From: Spirochaetes bacterium GWE1_32_154
GTDB lineage: Bacteria; Spirochaetota; GWE2-31-10
Direction: 5' to 3'
Assembly: GCA_001829315.1 (NCBI GenBank)
Contig: MIAY01000016.1
Location: 1 to 41,916, forward strand
DNA: 41,916 nt
Below are positions 17,974 through 30,436 of this stretch, piece by piece; position 1 is the first letter of the stretch; every line of letters begins with the position of its first letter. A model generated the notes under the pieces. The model was given only the letters and a program-made list of their open reading frames with translations. It ran no database searches and had not been told where the DNA came from. The translations under genes and the position numbers were made by a program.

Positions 17974-18001
17974 TTTATATGATGATAAAAGTATTGAACA
18001 A
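17974..18001 (-). promoter_or_regulatory. Candidate promoter of the S10 operon, abutting the tuf terminator
   Basis: On the - strand TTGTTC (17996-18001) is followed after 16 bp by TATAAA (17974-17979). The -35 begins in the T run of the tuf terminator. The fit is weaker than at the three TTGACA promoters, but this is the only suitable site in the gap before rpsJ, and it lies immediately after a strong terminator. Confidence 0.45.
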
Positions 18002-18032
18002 AAAAAAATGGCGATGTTAAAACATCGCCATT
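18001..18032 (-). terminator. Strong intrinsic terminator after tuf
   Basis: A 10-12 bp perfect stem AATGGCGATG(TT)/(AA)CATCGCCATT with a small AT loop is followed on the - strand by a run of T (18001-18006 and the stem end). It starts 14 bp past the tuf stop and is GC-rich relative to surroundings. It closes the str operon. Confidence 0.9.
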
Positions 18033-18046
18033 TAATACAAAATTAA

Positions 18047-19237
18047 CTACTCTACTATTTCAATAACAGATCCAGCACCAACAGTTCTACCACCCTCACG
18101 AATAGCAAATCTCAATCCTTTATCCATTGCAATTGTATTAATTAATTCACACTCTAACGTAACAGTATCACCAGGCATAACCATTTCCATACCAGGATTT
18201 AAATGTACGGTTCCAGTTATATCAGTTGTTCTAAAGAAAAACTGTGGTCTATAACCTTCAAAGAATGCAGTATGTCGACCACCCTCTTCTTTTTTAAGAA
18301 CATAAATAGTTGCCTTAAATTTCTTATGAGGCGTAATTGAACCCGGTTTCGCAAGAACCTGACCTCTTTGAATTTTAGTTTTATCTATACCTCTTAACAA
18401 CAAACCAACATTATCACCTGCATTACCTTTATCAAGTGTTTTATTAAACATCTCTACACCAGTACAAGTTGTTTTTTGTGTTGCCTTAATACCAACTAAT
18501 TCAATTTCATCACCAATCTTAACAATACCTTTTTCAATTCTACCAGTAGCAACAGTTCCTCTTCCAGAGATTGAGAAAACATCTTCAACCGGCATTAAGA
18601 AATCCTTATCAATATCTCTTTGTGGTAATGGAATATAACTATCTAACGCATCCAATAAATCTTGAATACACTTAGTTTTAACCGGATCAGTTAAATTCTC
18701 ACTTGCCTGAAGCGCAGAACCTTTAATTACAGGAATATCATCTCCAGGAAAATCATACTGAGACAACAACTCTCTAATATCCATTTCAACTAACTCTAAC
18801 AATTCAGCATCATCAACCATATCACATTTGTTTAAAAAAACTACTATGTACGGTACATTAACTTGTTTTGCCAAAAGTATATGCTCTCTTGTCTGTGGCA
18901 TCGCACCATCAGTTGCAGCAACTACTAATATAGCTCCATCCATCTGAGCAGCACCAGTGATCATATTTTTAATATAATCGGCATGTCCAGGACAGTCAAC
19001 GTGAGCATAATGTCTTGTTACAGTTTCATACTCAACATGTCTGGTATTAATAGTAATACCTCGCGCCTTTTCCTCTGGTGCATTATCAATATCAGCATAA
19101 TTCATTGCTTTAGCAAATCCTTTTGTAGAGCTATATTGACACAATGCAGCAGTAAGTGTCGTTTTACCATGGTCAACATGACCTATTGTTCCAACATTAA
19201 CATGTGGCTTATTTCTTACATAAACATCTTTTGCCAT
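18047..19237 (-). CDS. tuf: Translation elongation factor Tu
   Basis: EF-Tu is the GTPase delivering aminoacyl-tRNA to the ribosome. The 396 residues carry G1 GHVDHGKT (19-26), the switch I stretch [16 protein letters not shown]3 DCPGHADY (near 80), G4 NKCD (near 135) and G5 GSAL. Domain II/III segments [16 protein letters not shown] and [16 protein letters not shown] are intact. [19 protein letters not shown] and the overall wording resemble spirochete EF-Tu. AGGAGG precedes the ATG. It is the last gene before the terminator at 18001-18032. Confidence 0.98.
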   Translation of the reverse strand: MAKDVYVRNKPHVNVGTIGHVDHGKTTLTAALCQYSSTKGFAKAMNYADIDNAPEEKARGITINTRHVEYETVTRHYAHVDCPGHADYIKNMITGAAQMDGAILVVAATDGAMPQTREHILLAKQVNVPYIVVFLNKCDMVDDAELLELVEMDIRELLSQYDFPGDDIPVIKGSALQASENLTDPVKTKCIQDLLDALDSYIPLPQRDIDKDFLMPVEDVFSISGRGTVATGRIEKGIVKIGDEIELVGIKATQKTTCTGVEMFNKTLDKGNAGDNVGLLLRGIDKTKIQRGQVLAKPGSITPHKKFKATIYVLKKEEGGRHTAFFEGYRPQFFFRTTDITGTVHLNPGMEMVMPGDTVTLECELINTIAMDKGLRFAIREGGRTVGAGSVIEIVE

Positions 19238-19280
19238 AATTAAATCATCCTCCTAATTGTAATTATAAATAAATATAATT

Positions 19281-21350
19281 TTATCCTTTTTTAATAATCT
19301 CATCAGCAATAGCCCTAGGCATTTCCTCATAACAATCAAATTGCATTGTATAATTAGCACGTCCTTGAGACATTGATCTAAGATCTGTTGAATAACCAAA
19401 CATATTTGCCAAAGGAACTTTAGCATGTATCGTTTTAGCATTATGCTTATCATCCATATTTTCAATTCTTCCTCGACGGGAATTTATATTACCCATTATA
19501 TCTCCAGCATAATCATCCGGAGTTACAATTTCGACAGCCATAATCGGTTCTAACAAAACAGCATTACACTTCTTCATACCTTCTTTAAAAGCCTGAATAG
19601 CACAAATCTTAAAAGCCATTTCTGACGAATCGACATCATGATACGAACCATCATAAAGAGTTGCCCTAACACCCAAAACTGGATACCCCGCTAAAACACC
19701 ATTTGGTAACGCTTCCTTAAAACCCTTTTCAACTGCTGGAATGTATTCTTTGGGTATTTTACCACCAACAACTTTATTAACAAATTCAAAACCTTTATCA
19801 ATATCGATTGATTCAAATTTAACAACAACATGACCATACTGACCTTTACCACCAGTTTGTTTAACATATTTATTATTAATATCAGCACTTCCTTTAATTG
19901 TTTCCCGATAAGCAACTTGTGGAGCACCAACTTGAGCCTCTACTTTAAATTCACGCTTGATTCTATCAACAATAATTTCTAAATGAAGCTCTCCCATTCC
20001 GGCAATTATCGTTTGCCCAGTCTCTTCATCAACCCTAACCCTAAATGTAGGATCTTCTTCTGCCATTTTTTGTAAAGCAACACCTAGCTTATCATTATCA
20101 GCTTTTGACTTAGGCTCAATTGCAATATGAATAACAGGCTCAGGAAAATTCATTTTTTCCAAGATTACAGGAAATTTTTCATCACACAAAGTATCACCTG
20201 TAGTAGTTGCCTTTAAACCAACCGCTGCACCAATATCTCCGGCAAAAACTTCATCAATCTCTTCTCTTTTATTAGCATGCATCTGCAATAAACGTCCTAC
20301 TCTTTCTTTTTGCCCAGTCGTAGCATTTAAAACATAAGAACCAGATTTTAAAGTGCCAGAATAAACCCTAAAAAAAGTTAATTTACCAACAAAAGGATCT
20401 GTCATAATTTTAAACGCTAAAGCACTAAAAGGTTGATTATCACCTGTAACTCTATGCATTTCATTCCCATCAAGATCATGCCCCTTAATATCAGCAACAT
20501 CCAATGGAGATGGCATATAATCAATAACAGCATTCAACAACAATTGAACACCTTTATTTTTAAAAGAAGAACCACACAACATTGGAAAAATATGACAACT
20601 TAATGCACTTTTTCTTATAGCTATTTTTATTTCCTCTACAGGTATTTCTTTCCCCTCTAAATAAAGCTCCATTATTTTATCATCAAATTCTGATATAGAA
20701 TCAAATAATTTTTCTCTATATTCTTTAGCCTTTTCAACTAAATCAGCAGGAATTTCTTTAATTTCATAATTAACTAAAGTTTTTTCTTCTGAAAAATAAT
20801 AAGCCTTCATCTCAACAAGATCAATTACACCTTGAAATTCATCTTCAGCTCCAATAGGAATTTGAATCGGAACTGAATTTGCACCTAACTTACTTTTAGT
20901 CTGCTTTAACACTTCATAAAAATCGGCACCTACTCTATCCATTTTATTAACAAATATTAAACGAGGAACACCATATCTATTTGCTTGTCTCCAAACCGTT
21001 TCTGATTGAGGTTGCACTGCCCCTACTGAACAAAAAACACCAACAGCACTATCTAAAACCCTTAACGATCTTTCAACTTCAACAGTAAAATCAACATGTC
21101 CCGGAGTATCAATTATATTTATTCTATTATCATTCCATGCACACGTAGTCGCAGCAGAAGTAATGGTAATACCACGCTCCTGCTCTTGCTCCATCCAATC
21201 CATAACGGCTTCACCATCATGAACCTCACCAATTTTATGTGAAACACCAGTGTAAAACAAAATACGCTCTGTAGTCGTTGTCTTACCAGCATCAATATGA
21301 GCCATTATACCAATGTTTCTTGTTTTTTCCAAAGATATCTTTCTTGCCAT
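19281..21350 (-). CDS. fusA: Translation elongation factor G
   Basis: EF-G is the translocation GTPase. The 689 residues include G1 [19 protein letters not shown] (17-35), [17 protein letters not shown]3 [21 protein letters not shown]4 [10 protein letters not shown], domain [23 protein letters not shown], and domain [21 protein letters not shown] with [20 protein letters not shown]. This is the canonical str-operon EF-G; spirochetes often also have a second paralogue elsewhere. It lies between rpsG and tuf with 43-bp gaps on both sides. Confidence 0.98.
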   Translation of the reverse strand: MARKISLEKTRNIGIMAHIDAGKTTTTERILFYTGVSHKIGEVHDGEAVMDWMEQEQERGITITSAATTCAWNDNRINIIDTPGHVDFTVEVERSLRVLDSAVGVFCSVGAVQPQSETVWRQANRYGVPRLIFVNKMDRVGADFYEVLKQTKSKLGANSVPIQIPIGAEDEFQGVIDLVEMKAYYFSEEKTLVNYEIKEIPADLVEKAKEYREKLFDSISEFDDKIMELYLEGKEIPVEEIKIAIRKSALSCHIFPMLCGSSFKNKGVQLLLNAVIDYMPSPLDVADIKGHDLDGNEMHRVTGDNQPFSALAFKIMTDPFVGKLTFFRVYSGTLKSGSYVLNATTGQKERVGRLLQMHANKREEIDEVFAGDIGAAVGLKATTTGDTLCDEKFPVILEKMNFPEPVIHIAIEPKSKADNDKLGVALQKMAEEDPTFRVRVDEETGQTIIAGMGELHLEIIVDRIKREFKVEAQVGAPQVAYRETIKGSADINNKYVKQTGGKGQYGHVVVKFESIDIDKGFEFVNKVVGGKIPKEYIPAVEKGFKEALPNGVLAGYPVLGVRATLYDGSYHDVDSSEMAFKICAIQAFKEGMKKCNAVLLEPIMAVEIVTPDDYAGDIMGNINSRRGRIENMDDKHNAKTIHAKVPLANMFGYSTDLRSMSQGRANYTMQFDCYEEMPRAIADEIIKKG

Positions 21351-21393
21351 TAAATTTTCCTTATTATAAACTAAATCAACCTAAGATGCTTTT

Positions 21394-21864
21394 TTACCAT
21401 CTAAAATGAGAAAAAGCCTTATTTGCTTCCGCCATCTTATGAGTATCTTCTTTCTTTTTATATGAAGAACCTGCTTTATTAAAACCATCCAAAAGCTCAC
21501 CTGCAAGCTTCAACGCCATTGTCTTTTCTGATCTTTTTCTAGAACTTGCAATAATCCAACGAATAGCTAAAGCCTTTCCTCTCGCCTCATCAACTTCTAT
21601 AGGAACTTGATAAGTAGCACCACCAACTCGTCTAGACTTAACCTCTACCAGAGGTCTTATATTATCAATAGATTTCTCAAAAACCTCAGCACCACCTTTA
21701 CCAGTTTTCTTTTCGCATTCATTTAATGCAGTATACATGATTGATTGAGAAACTGCTTTTTTCCCCTGCAACATCATTACATTTATAAATTTAGATATTA
21801 AAACATTATTAAACCTAATATCCGGAAGAATCTCTCTTTTTGGTATAAACCTGTCTCTAGCCAT
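21394..21864 (-). CDS. rpsG: 30S ribosomal protein S7
   Basis: S7 is a primary assembly protein of the 30S head and, in E. coli, the str operon repressor. The 156 residues show [60 protein letters not shown] and [20 protein letters not shown], ending in AFSHFRW. Length and order are normal. Confidence 0.98.
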   Translation of the reverse strand: MARDRFIPKREILPDIRFNNVLISKFINVMMLQGKKAVSQSIMYTALNECEKKTGKGGAEVFEKSIDNIRPLVEVKSRRVGGATYQVPIEVDEARGKALAIRWIIASSRKRSEKTMALKLAGELLDGFNKAGSSYKKKEDTHKMAEANKAFSHFRW

Positions 21865-21876
21865 TACTATCTCCTA

Positions 21877-22251
21877 TTATGCTTTTGGTTTCTTAGCACC
21901 ATATTTACTTCTACTTCTTTTTCTACCATCTACTCCAAGAGTATCTAAAGCACCACGAACAACGTGATATCTCACCCCTGGTAAATCTTTCACTCTACCA
22001 CCTCTAATCAAAACAACTGAATGTTCCTGTAAGTTATGTCCAACACCAGGAATATATGAAGTAACTTCAAAACCCGATGTTAATCTTACTCTACATGCTT
22101 TTCTTAAAGCGGAATTTGGTTTTTTTGGAGTAAGTGTCATTACTCTTGTACATACGCCTCTTCTTTGAGGACAATTTTTAAGAGCTGGCGATTTAGTTTT
22201 ACTAACAGTCTTTTTTCGACCATTTCTTATCAACTGATTAATTGTTGGCAT
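21877..22251 (-). CDS. rpsL: 30S ribosomal protein S12
   Basis: S12 is the decoding-centre protein. The 124 residues begin [20 protein letters not shown] and contain the streptomycin loop [20 protein letters not shown] with the wild-type lysines, and [20 protein letters not shown]; nothing suggests streptomycin resistance. It is the first gene of the str operon, 50 bp downstream of a near-consensus promoter, with GGGAG before the ATG. Confidence 0.98.
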   Translation of the reverse strand: MPTINQLIRNGRKKTVSKTKSPALKNCPQRRGVCTRVMTLTPKKPNSALRKACRVRLTSGFEVTSYIPGVGHNLQEHSVVLIRGGRVKDLPGVRYHVVRGALDTLGVDGRKRSRSKYGAKKPKA

Positions 22252-22300
22252 TATCTATCTCCCATGAATAAATACATAATTTACCTTTATAAGTAAATGT

Positions 22301-22329
22301 TTTATATCAGATTAATTATTTAGTGTCAA
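22301..22329 (-). promoter_or_regulatory. Sigma70-type promoter of the str operon (rpsL-rpsG-fusA-tuf)
   Basis: On the - strand TTGACA (22324-22329) and TATAAA (22301-22306) are exactly 17 bp apart. A run of eight A residues lies directly upstream of the -35, a position consistent with an UP element for the alpha C-terminal domain. The predicted start point is about 40-45 bp before the rpsL ATG. Confidence 0.85.
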
Positions 22330-22340
22330 CTTTTTTTTCA

Positions 22341-22373
22341 TATCCTGAGAACCACCGAAATTCTCAAGATATA
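22341..22373 (-). other. Imperfect hairpin between rpoC and the str promoter
   Basis: Arms TATCTTGAGAA and TTCTCAGGATA (read on the - strand) form an 11-bp stem with one G-U-type pair and an 11-nt or shorter loop. It lies about 30 bp past the rpoC stop. The transcript after the stem is UGAAAAAAAAGU, so there is no U tract in this direction, nor on the other strand. Role unclear: possible RNA-processing or 3'-end-protecting stem, or Rho-assisted termination. Confidence 0.55.
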
Positions 22374-22402
22374 AAATTATTGTGTTGTTTAAATTTTCAA
22401 CC

Positions 22403-25400
22403 TTAATTATCAATACCTGCTAAACTTTCTTGATCTAATATCGCATTTAAACCAATAGGATTAACATTTTTTTCCTCTCTAATTTTATTAATAGTTACAT
22501 CAAGATCTTCCATATTCTCATCAAATAGTTTAATTTTTTTATAAACTTTCATTCCGGTTCCAGCTGGAATCATATGACCGATTATAACATTTTCTTTTAA
22601 ACCTGAGAGTTTATCCGTTAACCCCTTAATACAACCATTAGTTAAAACTTTTGTTGTTTCCTGAAATGAAGCAGAACTTAACCAGGATTCAATAGCCAAA
22701 GACGCTCGGGTAATACCTAAAAGAATAGGCCTAGCTATTGATGGCTTTCCGCCTTCTTTAATAATTTTTTTATTTTGATCAAAAAATTCAACTTTATCAA
22801 CTTGTTGACCTAAAATAAAATGCGTATCCCCTACATCAATAATTTCAACTTTCTTCATCATTTGACGAACAATAACACCAATATGTTTATCGTTTATACT
22901 AACAGATTGTAACCTATAAACACCTTGAATTTCATCCATCATAAATCTTTGAAGTTCATTTTCGCCGAGAATATTAAGAATATCATGCGGATTTACATTA
23001 CCTTCAGAAATTCTATCCCCAGCTTTAATTAAATCTCCATCTCTTACAAGAAGATAAGAACCGGAAGGAACAGTATGTTTGAATTCATTATTATAACTAT
23101 CTCTAATTACAATAATATCATTCCCCTTTACCTTTCCTCTAAAAGAAACAACCCCACTCACTTTGGCAAGAACAGCTTGATCCTTAGGCTTCCTAGCTTC
23201 GAAAAGCTCTGCAACTCGCGGAAGACCTCCGGTAATATCACCAACTTTTTGTGATTTTTTCGTTATTTTAGCTACGATATCACCTTTCTTTACCTCTTCA
23301 CCTTCTTTAACATTAAGATAAGCACCCCCTGGAAGAAGATAACTACCAATCTCCTCTCCATCAGCATTTAGAATAATTATCTTAGGTTGTAAAGTATCAA
23401 AAAATGAATCTGTAACTTTATGTTTTTTATTTCCCGTAGTTTCATCTATTTCCTCTTTAATAGTAATACCTATTTTAAGATCAATGAATTTAGCCTTTCC
23501 AGCCTGCTCAGAGATTATCGGCTGAACAAAAGGGTCAAATGTTAAAATAACATCTTTTGCCTCTACTGTCGAACCAACATCTTTATATAATATAGCTCCA
23601 GGCGGAACCTCTACTTCATGAGTTGTATTTACAACAAGTAATCGATCATTAATTATTTTTACAGAACCAACTTCTGTAGATTCTACAATTTGACCAGTCT
23701 TTGTTTTATACAATGGTTTTGTTATATTTACTCTATCATTATCTGAAACCAATAGCTCACAATTAGTTACATCAAATTCATGATTAACTCTTCTAACAGT
23801 CATATAACCTTTTCTCGCAAAAAGAATATTTTCTTTTTGTTTAAGATAAGACCCCTGAATATTATCAATGTACACCTTATAATTGAACTTAATATTGTTT
23901 TCCTGAACAAAACCCGTAGCGGCACCACCGACGTGAAACGTTCTCATTGTTAACTGAGTTCCAGGTTGTCCGATAGATTGGGCTGCAATAATTCCAACAG
24001 ATTCACCAACATGAACGGTTGAATTTGATGCCAAATTTCTACCATAACATTTAACACAAACACCTTTCTTTGACTCACAAGTTAATACAGTTCTAATTTT
24101 AACCGATTCAATAACAAGTCTATCAATTTCATCTGCCAGAGATTCAGTGATTAATTCATTTGCTTTTAAAAGAATATTTCCATTTATCGGATCTATAATA
24201 TCTTCAGCAGAAAACCTTCCAATTATTCTATCTTTTAATGCCTCTATAACATCATCACCTTCTTTAATCGCATAATGCTCTAAACCATTAATTGTTCCAC
24301 AATCATCTTCATTGATAACAACATCCTGAGCAATATCAACAAGTCTTCTTGTTAAATAACCGGCATCTGCTGTTTTTAATGCAGTATCAGCAAGTCCTTT
24401 TCGAGCTCCATTAGTTGAAATGAAAAATTCAATTACAGACAAACCTTCGTAAAAGTTAGATTTAATTGGTAATTCAATAATATCACCACCTGGCTTCGCC
24501 ATAAGACCTCGCATACCAGCCAACTGTCTCATCTGAGTAGTTGATCCTCGCGCTCCCGAATCTGCCATCATATAAACAGGATTAAATCCATTTCTATCTT
24601 TTTTCAGCGTTTCAATTAATGCTGTAGCAACTTCATTACTAGCACGCGTCCAAATATCCTGAATTTTATTATATCTTTCTTCAGCAGAAATAATACCCTT
24701 TCTATATTCTTCATATAATTCATCAGCTTTTTTTTGAGATCTATCAACTATTGTCTTTTTTTCTGCAGGAACAATTATATCTTCCATACCAATAGTTGCA
24801 CCAAAAACCATTGCATATTTAAAACCAACATCTTTTATTGCATCAAGCATTCTTACGGTAATACCACCACCCATTTCTTTATATACTTTGGCAATAATTC
24901 TATTAACAGCTTTATCATTCAAAGGTTCATTAATAAACGGTATCCCTTCCGGTAAATAATCATTAAGAATTACTCTTCCACCGCTGGTTTCAACATATGC
25001 ATCCTCAATTTTTACTTTTATCTTTGCTTGCATATGTATAGCACCAACATCACATGCTATCATAACTTCATTAACGTCTTTGAAAACTTTATTCTCACCT
25101 TTTACACCAGGTTGAATTCTTGTTAAATAGTTAATACCTAAAATCATATCCTGTGAAGGACCGACTATCGGATTACCTGATGCGGGGTCAAGTAAGTTTT
25201 TTGCAGATAACATTAACATCCAGCACTCAGTTTGCGCTTCAATTGAAAGAGGTACATGAACAGCCATTTGATCCCCATCAAAATCGGCATTAAAAGCCTT
25301 ACAAACTAATGGATGAAGACGAATAGCTTTTGATTCCATAAGAACAGGTTCAAATGCCTGAATACCAAGTCTATGAAGAGTTGGAGCTCTATTTAATAAA

Positions 25401-26626
25401 ACCGGATGTTCAGAAACAACTTCTTCAAGTATTTCATACACATCAGGATGCCCTTCTTCTATATAATTTTTTGCTTTCTTCATATTGAAAACAATTTCTC
25501 TTTTAACTAATTGATTCATTACAAAAGGTTTAAACAACTCTAAAGCCATTTTTACTGGAAGGCCACATTGATACATTTTTAATTGAGGCCCGATTACAAT
25601 AACACTTCGACCTGAATAATCAACTCGTTTTCCTAAAAGATTCTGTCTGAATCGACCTTGTTTACCTTTTAATAAATCTGATAACGATTTTAACGGTCTG
25701 GACGAAGCACCTTTAACTACTTTCTTTTTTTTCGAATTATCAAACAAAGCATCAACGGCTTCCTGTAACATTCGTTTTTCATTTTTTATAATTATTTCAG
25801 GAGCATTAAGATCAATTAATCTTTTCAATCGATTATTTCTATTAATTACCCTTCTATACAAATCATTTAAATCTGAAGTGGCAAATCGTCCTCCATCCAA
25901 TTGAACCATCGGTCTCAAATCAGGAGGAATAACAGGAACAACTTCTAAAAGCATCCACTCAGGTCTGTTTTTTGAAGCTATAAAATCCTCAATTAATTCA
26001 ATTCTTTTAAGAAGTCTTTTATCGATTTTCTTCTTATCAAGCATTCCACGTCTGAGCTTTACAGCTTCTTTTTTTAAATCAACAGCTTCAAGCATTGTTC
26101 TAATTGCTTCAGCTCCGGTTTCAGCATTAAAAACTATACCGTATCTTTCTCTTAAATCATAATACTCTTCTTCAGTAAGAATTTGCTTTTCTTTTAAGTC
26201 AGTATCACCTGGATCAATGACAATATATTTCTCAAAATATAAAATTGATTTTAAAGCAGTAACAGCAATATCTAGTAATAAACCAATTCTCGATGGAACA
26301 GATCTATAATACCAAATATGCGCTACAGGACTTGCTAATTCAATATGTGCACATCGTTCTCTTCTAACACGAAAACTTGAAACCTCAACTCCACATCTTT
26401 CACAAACAACTTTTTTATAACGCATCGACTTATATTTACCGCAATAACATTCCCAGTCTTTCGTTGTTCCAAAAATTCTTTCACAAAACAATCCATCTTT
26501 CTCAGGCCTGAGAGTTCGGTAATTGATAGTTTCAGGCTTTTTAACTTCCCCATAAGACATGGATTTTATCAATTCAGGTGAAGCTACACTAATTTTTATT
26601 GAATCAAAATCTGCTAAATCTCTCAT
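22403..26626 (-). CDS. rpoC: DNA-directed RNA polymerase subunit beta'
   Basis: This is the catalytic subunit of RNA polymerase. The 1407 residues include the N-terminal zinc ribbon (Cys60, Cys62, Cys75, Cys78), the active-site loop NADFDGDQM with Asp448, Asp450 and Asp452 binding magnesium, the bridge/trigger region ([20 protein letters not shown], about 723-742), the second zinc site (Cys776, Cys850, Cys857, Cys860) and the C-terminal [20 protein letters not shown] segment. The length is typical of bacteria without very large insertions. It follows rpoB by 21 bp. Confidence 0.99.
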   Translation of the reverse strand: MRDLADFDSIKISVASPELIKSMSYGEVKKPETINYRTLRPEKDGLFCERIFGTTKDWECYCGKYKSMRYKKVVCERCGVEVSSFRVRRERCAHIELASPVAHIWYYRSVPSRIGLLLDIAVTALKSILYFEKYIVIDPGDTDLKEKQILTEEEYYDLRERYGIVFNAETGAEAIRTMLEAVDLKKEAVKLRRGMLDKKKIDKRLLKRIELIEDFIASKNRPEWMLLEVVPVIPPDLRPMVQLDGGRFATSDLNDLYRRVINRNNRLKRLIDLNAPEIIIKNEKRMLQEAVDALFDNSKKKKVVKGASSRPLKSLSDLLKGKQGRFRQNLLGKRVDYSGRSVIVIGPQLKMYQCGLPVKMALELFKPFVMNQLVKREIVFNMKKAKNYIEEGHPDVYEILEEVVSEHPVLLNRAPTLHRLGIQAFEPVLMESKAIRLHPLVCKAFNADFDGDQMAVHVPLSIEAQTECWMLMLSAKNLLDPASGNPIVGPSQDMILGINYLTRIQPGVKGENKVFKDVNEVMIACDVGAIHMQAKIKVKIEDAYVETSGGRVILNDYLPEGIPFINEPLNDKAVNRIIAKVYKEMGGGITVRMLDAIKDVGFKYAMVFGATIGMEDIIVPAEKKTIVDRSQKKADELYEEYRKGIISAEERYNKIQDIWTRASNEVATALIETLKKDRNGFNPVYMMADSGARGSTTQMRQLAGMRGLMAKPGGDIIELPIKSNFYEGLSVIEFFISTNGARKGLADTALKTADAGYLTRRLVDIAQDVVINEDDCGTINGLEHYAIKEGDDVIEALKDRIIGRFSAEDIIDPINGNILLKANELITESLADEIDRLVIESVKIRTVLTCESKKGVCVKCYGRNLASNSTVHVGESVGIIAAQSIGQPGTQLTMRTFHVGGAATGFVQENNIKFNYKVYIDNIQGSYLKQKENILFARKGYMTVRRVNHEFDVTNCELLVSDNDRVNITKPLYKTKTGQIVESTEVGSVKIINDRLLVVNTTHEVEVPPGAILYKDVGSTVEAKDVILTFDPFVQPIISEQAGKAKFIDLKIGITIKEEIDETTGNKKHKVTDSFFDTLQPKIIILNADGEEIGSYLLPGGAYLNVKEGEEVKKGDIVAKITKKSQKVGDITGGLPRVAELFEARKPKDQAVLAKVSGVVSFRGKVKGNDIIVIRDSYNNEFKHTVPSGSYLLVRDGDLIKAGDRISEGNVNPHDILNILGENELQRFMMDEIQGVYRLQSVSINDKHIGVIVRQMMKKVEIIDVGDTHFILGQQVDKVEFFDQNKKIIKEGGKPSIARPILLGITRASLAIESWLSSASFQETTKVLTNGCIKGLTDKLSGLKENVIIGHMIPAGTGMKVYKKIKLFDENMEDLDVTINKIREEKNVNPIGLNAILDQESLAGIDN

Positions 26627-26647
26627 TTAATAGCTCCTTATTTTATA

Positions 26648-29600
26648 TCAGTTCTGAAAGTTATCAACTCTAGTCAACAATTCTTCTTCTTTTTCAGAAA
26701 GAGGAATCTGTTTACCCCTTGCATCCCATACAGTCACATTTACTGCCAACCCTCTAAGCTCCTGAACAAGAACATTAAATGATTCTGGAATACCAGGAGA
26801 TGATGTATAATCACTCTTTACAATATTTTCATACATTTTGGTTCTACCATTCATATCATCTGATTTAACAGTTAAAAATTCTTGTAATGTATGTGCCGCA
26901 CCATAAGACTCTAAAGCCCAAACTTCCATTTCCCCCAATCTCTGACCACCAAATTGAGCTTTACCCCCCAATGGCTGCTGAGTAACAAGTGAATAAGGAC
27001 CTGTAGATCTTGCATGCATTTTATCATCAACAAGATGTGATAATTTCAACATATAGGTTATACCAATTCCGACCGGATTTACAAAAGGAGTGCCAGTTCT
27101 ACCATCATAAAGCACCATTTTAGCACTTCTCGGCAAGCCGGCTTCTTCCAGTTTATCTTGAATTTGAGAAACTGAAGCAGACTCAAAAACGCTTGTTGCA
27201 AATTTAACTCCCAAAGCCTTACCAGCGAGTCCTAATTGAGCTTCCATTATCTGACCAATATTCATTCGTGATGGAACCCCTAATGGATTTAAACAAATAT
27301 CAATTGGTGTACCATCTGCCATATATGGCATATCTTCAATAGGTAATACAATTGAAACAACACCTTTATTACCATGTCGCCCGGCCATTTTATCACCAAC
27401 TTTGATTTTTCTTTTGTTAGCAACATATACTTTTACAATTTCTTCAACGCCTGGAGATAACTCCTCACCACTGTCTCTTCGTAATCTCTGAACATCAATA
27501 ACAATACCCTGTGCACCATGTGGAGCTTTTAATGAAGATTCTTTTACATCTTTTGCTTTTTCACCAAAAATTGAATTTAATAATCTATATTCCGGTGTAG
27601 TTTCAACATCTGATTTAGGAGTCACTTTTCCAACAAGAATATCATCCGGTTTAACAGAAGCACCAATTCTTATAATCCCATCTTCATCAAGATTTCTTAA
27701 TTTGAATTCAGAAACATTTGGTATATCCCTTGTTATTCGTTCAGGACCTAATTTAGTTTCTCTAACATCACAAATGTATTCTTTAATATGAACAGAAGTA
27801 AAAACATCATCTTTTACAAGTCGTTCAGACAATACAATAGCATCTTCATAATTATAACCATTCCATGGCATATATGCTACCAAAACATTTTTACCAAGAG
27901 CAAGTTCACCCTTATCTGTCGCAGGACCATCAGCTATTGCTTGACCTTTTAATATTTCATCACCGAAATTAACTGTTGGTTTTTGATTAAAACAAGTATC
28001 CTGATTAGTTCTTTTATTTTTTAACATCGGATATTTTTTTTCATTCCCATCAGCATCTAATATTCTTACTTCTTTAGAAGTTACATATGAAACCTTTCCT
28101 GATTTTTTAGCAATTGTACAAACACCGGAGTCATAAGCTGCAATTTCCTCCATCCCTGTTCCTACGTATGGTGCATCAGTTATTAACAGAGGCACAGCTT
28201 GACGTTGCATATTAGACCCCATTAACGCTCTATTCGCATCATCATGCTCTAAAAATGGAATTAAAGATGTCGCAACTGATATAATTTGTTTTGGAGAAAC
28301 GTCTATATAATCAATTTCTTCCGGATTTTTAACTGTATAATCGCCTGACTTTCTACATGAAATTTGTTTTTCAAGAAAATTACCATCATCATCAACAAGG
28401 GCACTCGCCTGTGCAATAAAATGTCTTTCTTCATCCATTGCTGATAAATAATGCATTTCTTCAGAAACTTTACCATTTATAACTTTTTTGTAAGGAGTTT
28501 CAAGAAAACCATAATCATTTACTCTTGTAAAATTACATAGTGATACAATTAAACCGATATTTGAACCTTCCGGAGTTTCTATTGGACACATTCTACCATA
28601 ATGTGTATAATGAACATCTCGAACTTCGAAACCAGCTCTATCTCTCGATAAACCGCCGGGACCTAATGCGTTCATTCTTCGTTTATGAGTCAACTCAGCT
28701 AATGGATTAACCTGATCCATAAACTGGGATAATTGTGATGTTGAGAAAAATTCCATAAGAGCAGTTGAAATTGGCTTAACACTTATTAAATCTTGTGGTT
28801 TAGCATTTTCAATATCTTTCAATTGCATTCGTTCTTTTGCAATTCTCTCTACTCGTATTAAAGCAACTTTTAGCTGATTAATCAATAATTCACCAACACT
28901 TCTTATACGTCTATTTCCTAAATGATCAATATCGTCAACAGTTCCTTCACCATCATAAACCATTATTAAATATTTAATAATTGAAATAATATCATCTTTT
29001 CTTAAAACAGAATCATCAATTTCCATAGAAAAATTAAATTTTTTATTTATTTTATACCTGCCGACAGCGCCTAAATCATATTTTTTCTCTGAAAAGAATA
29101 ATGAATTAATATCTTTTTCAGCAGCATCTAAAGTTATTGGTTCACCAGGTTTTAATATGCTATGAATTTTTTCAATACTATCATATTTTGAAGGTTCATC
29201 TTTAAATTGTTCATCTTTTGTTACAGCAAAATCTTCTTTTTCAAAGCAATTTATGATGATTTGATTATGTAATGATTGTGGATTTGCAAAATCTATAACT
29301 TTTACTTCTTTTATATTTTCCTGAACTAATTTATCAATTTCAAGAGGAGATAATTTTGTACCAGCTTGAATAATTTTATCTGAACGATCAGAATCAGATA
29401 TATTTTTATAAATATCCCTTGTAAGTATTTCTCTTGTAGCACTCTCCTGTTCTTCTTTTGTTGATAACTTAATAGTTTTTTCTTTATAAAATAATTCTAT
29501 TATTTTTTCTCTTGTATCAAAACCTAAAGCCCGTAGAAAAAAAGTAACAAGAAGCTTTTTCTTCCTATCAATTTTTACATAAACAAGTTTTTTCTTTTCA

Positions 29601-30160
29601 TCAACCTCAAATTCCAGCCAGGATCCTTTATAAGGAATAATACGAGAACTAAACATTCCTACTTTTTCATCAAAATTAAAAATAACACCAGGAGATCTAT
29701 GTATTTGACTGACAACAACTCTTTCCGCACCATTTATAATAAAAGTCCCCCGATCAGTCATTAAAGGTATATCACCCAAATAAATATCTTTCTGTCTAAT
29801 TTCACCAGTATCTTCTACTCGTAAATTAATTAATACTTTAAGAGGAATAGAATAACTTTGCCCCTTAACTTTTGCTGTATATTCATCAAATTTTATATCA
29901 TCTTCACAAAGAATATATTTGTCGTATTCAAGAGTCATTTTCTCATCATGACTTTTTATAGGAAATATTTCTTGAAATAATTGATGTAATCCATGATTCA
30001 CTAATTGACCATTTTCAACTAAGTTTTGTCTTTGCAAAAACCACTCAAAACTTTTAAGTTGAATTTCAATCAACTCTGGTAAATTAATTAAATTCGCTTT
30101 TTTCTTACCAATTAAAACTCTATTATTCCTTAAAACCCTATTTTGATTATAAAGGCTCAT
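26648..30160 (-). CDS. rpoB: DNA-directed RNA polymerase subunit beta
   Basis: The 1170-residue beta subunit shows [20 protein letters not shown] (about 137-156), the rifampicin region [20 protein letters not shown] followed by [20 protein letters not shown] (about 471-510), [20 protein letters not shown], and the C-terminal HKxNKGV-like [10 protein letters not shown] and [20 protein letters not shown]. Position 497 is Asn where E. coli has Ser531, a change associated with natural rifampicin resistance in spirochetes. AAGGAG precedes the ATG by 9 nt. A 276-bp gap with a terminator separates it from rplL. Confidence 0.99.
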   Translation of the reverse strand: MSLYNQNRVLRNNRVLIGKKKANLINLPELIEIQLKSFEWFLQRQNLVENGQLVNHGLHQLFQEIFPIKSHDEKMTLEYDKYILCEDDIKFDEYTAKVKGQSYSIPLKVLINLRVEDTGEIRQKDIYLGDIPLMTDRGTFIINGAERVVVSQIHRSPGVIFNFDEKVGMFSSRIIPYKGSWLEFEVDEKKKLVYVKIDRKKKLLVTFFLRALGFDTREKIIELFYKEKTIKLSTKEEQESATREILTRDIYKNISDSDRSDKIIQAGTKLSPLEIDKLVQENIKEVKVIDFANPQSLHNQIIINCFEKEDFAVTKDEQFKDEPSKYDSIEKIHSILKPGEPITLDAAEKDINSLFFSEKKYDLGAVGRYKINKKFNFSMEIDDSVLRKDDIISIIKYLIMVYDGEGTVDDIDHLGNRRIRSVGELLINQLKVALIRVERIAKERMQLKDIENAKPQDLISVKPISTALMEFFSTSQLSQFMDQVNPLAELTHKRRMNALGPGGLSRDRAGFEVRDVHYTHYGRMCPIETPEGSNIGLIVSLCNFTRVNDYGFLETPYKKVINGKVSEEMHYLSAMDEERHFIAQASALVDDDGNFLEKQISCRKSGDYTVKNPEEIDYIDVSPKQIISVATSLIPFLEHDDANRALMGSNMQRQAVPLLITDAPYVGTGMEEIAAYDSGVCTIAKKSGKVSYVTSKEVRILDADGNEKKYPMLKNKRTNQDTCFNQKPTVNFGDEILKGQAIADGPATDKGELALGKNVLVAYMPWNGYNYEDAIVLSERLVKDDVFTSVHIKEYICDVRETKLGPERITRDIPNVSEFKLRNLDEDGIIRIGASVKPDDILVGKVTPKSDVETTPEYRLLNSIFGEKAKDVKESSLKAPHGAQGIVIDVQRLRRDSGEELSPGVEEIVKVYVANKRKIKVGDKMAGRHGNKGVVSIVLPIEDMPYMADGTPIDICLNPLGVPSRMNIGQIMEAQLGLAGKALGVKFATSVFESASVSQIQDKLEEAGLPRSAKMVLYDGRTGTPFVNPVGIGITYMLKLSHLVDDKMHARSTGPYSLVTQQPLGGKAQFGGQRLGEMEVWALESYGAAHTLQEFLTVKSDDMNGRTKMYENIVKSDYTSSPGIPESFNVLVQELRGLAVNVTVWDARGKQIPLSEKEEELLTRVDNFQN

Positions 30161-30385
30161 ATAATTACACTCCTTAATCTAAGAACGTACTTCATCACTT
30201 ATGTTTTTAGAATATCAGTTAAAAAAAACATTAAAAAATATATTTAAAATAATTGAAATTATTAATACAAAAAATTGACTTTTTTAACCTTACTTAAAAA
30301 GTTAAAAAAAATCGAAAAATAAAAATATGAAATATAATTAAATTCTAATATCTTATTAATAAAGACCGCCTTTTGATAAGATCAG
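30161..30385. other. AT-rich leader between the rplL terminator and rpoB
   Basis: This stretch of about 225 bp is extremely A+T-rich and has no gene on either strand. Possible rpoB promoter elements can be drawn on the - strand, for example TTGTAT followed after 17 bp by TTAAAT, but none stands out from the background. A promoter is expected here because a strong terminator precedes it, unless polymerase reads through. No tRNA-like or convincing large stem structure was seen. Confidence 0.5.
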
Positions 30386-30424
30386 AAAAAAATAGGTAAC
30401 CACTCGAAAGCAGTTACCCTATTT
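30386..30424 (-). terminator. Intrinsic terminator after rplL
   Basis: On the - strand arms AAATAGGGTAAC and GTTACCTATTT pair over 11 bp with one bulged G, and the stem runs into seven T residues. It begins 12 bp past the rplL stop. It would end or attenuate the tRNA-Thr to rplL transcript and set rpoBC expression separately, as in several bacteria. Confidence 0.85.
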
Positions 30425-30436
30425 TCTTACCGAAAA

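Noticed and set aside
19253-19465. 70-residue frame on the - strand at the fusA end
   Set aside because: It overlaps the EF-G coding sequence in another frame, with no ribosome-binding site or recognisable content.
21877-22251. Streptomycin-resistance substitution in S12
   Set aside because: The KKPNSALRK loop is wild type at both lysines.
22341-22373. Intrinsic terminator for rpoBC
   Set aside because: The stem exists but is followed by A residues, not T, on the transcribed strand; listed as an unexplained hairpin.
30161-30385. A definite rpoB promoter
   Set aside because: Several AT-rich hexamer pairs fit loosely and none is better than background, so no site is annotated.
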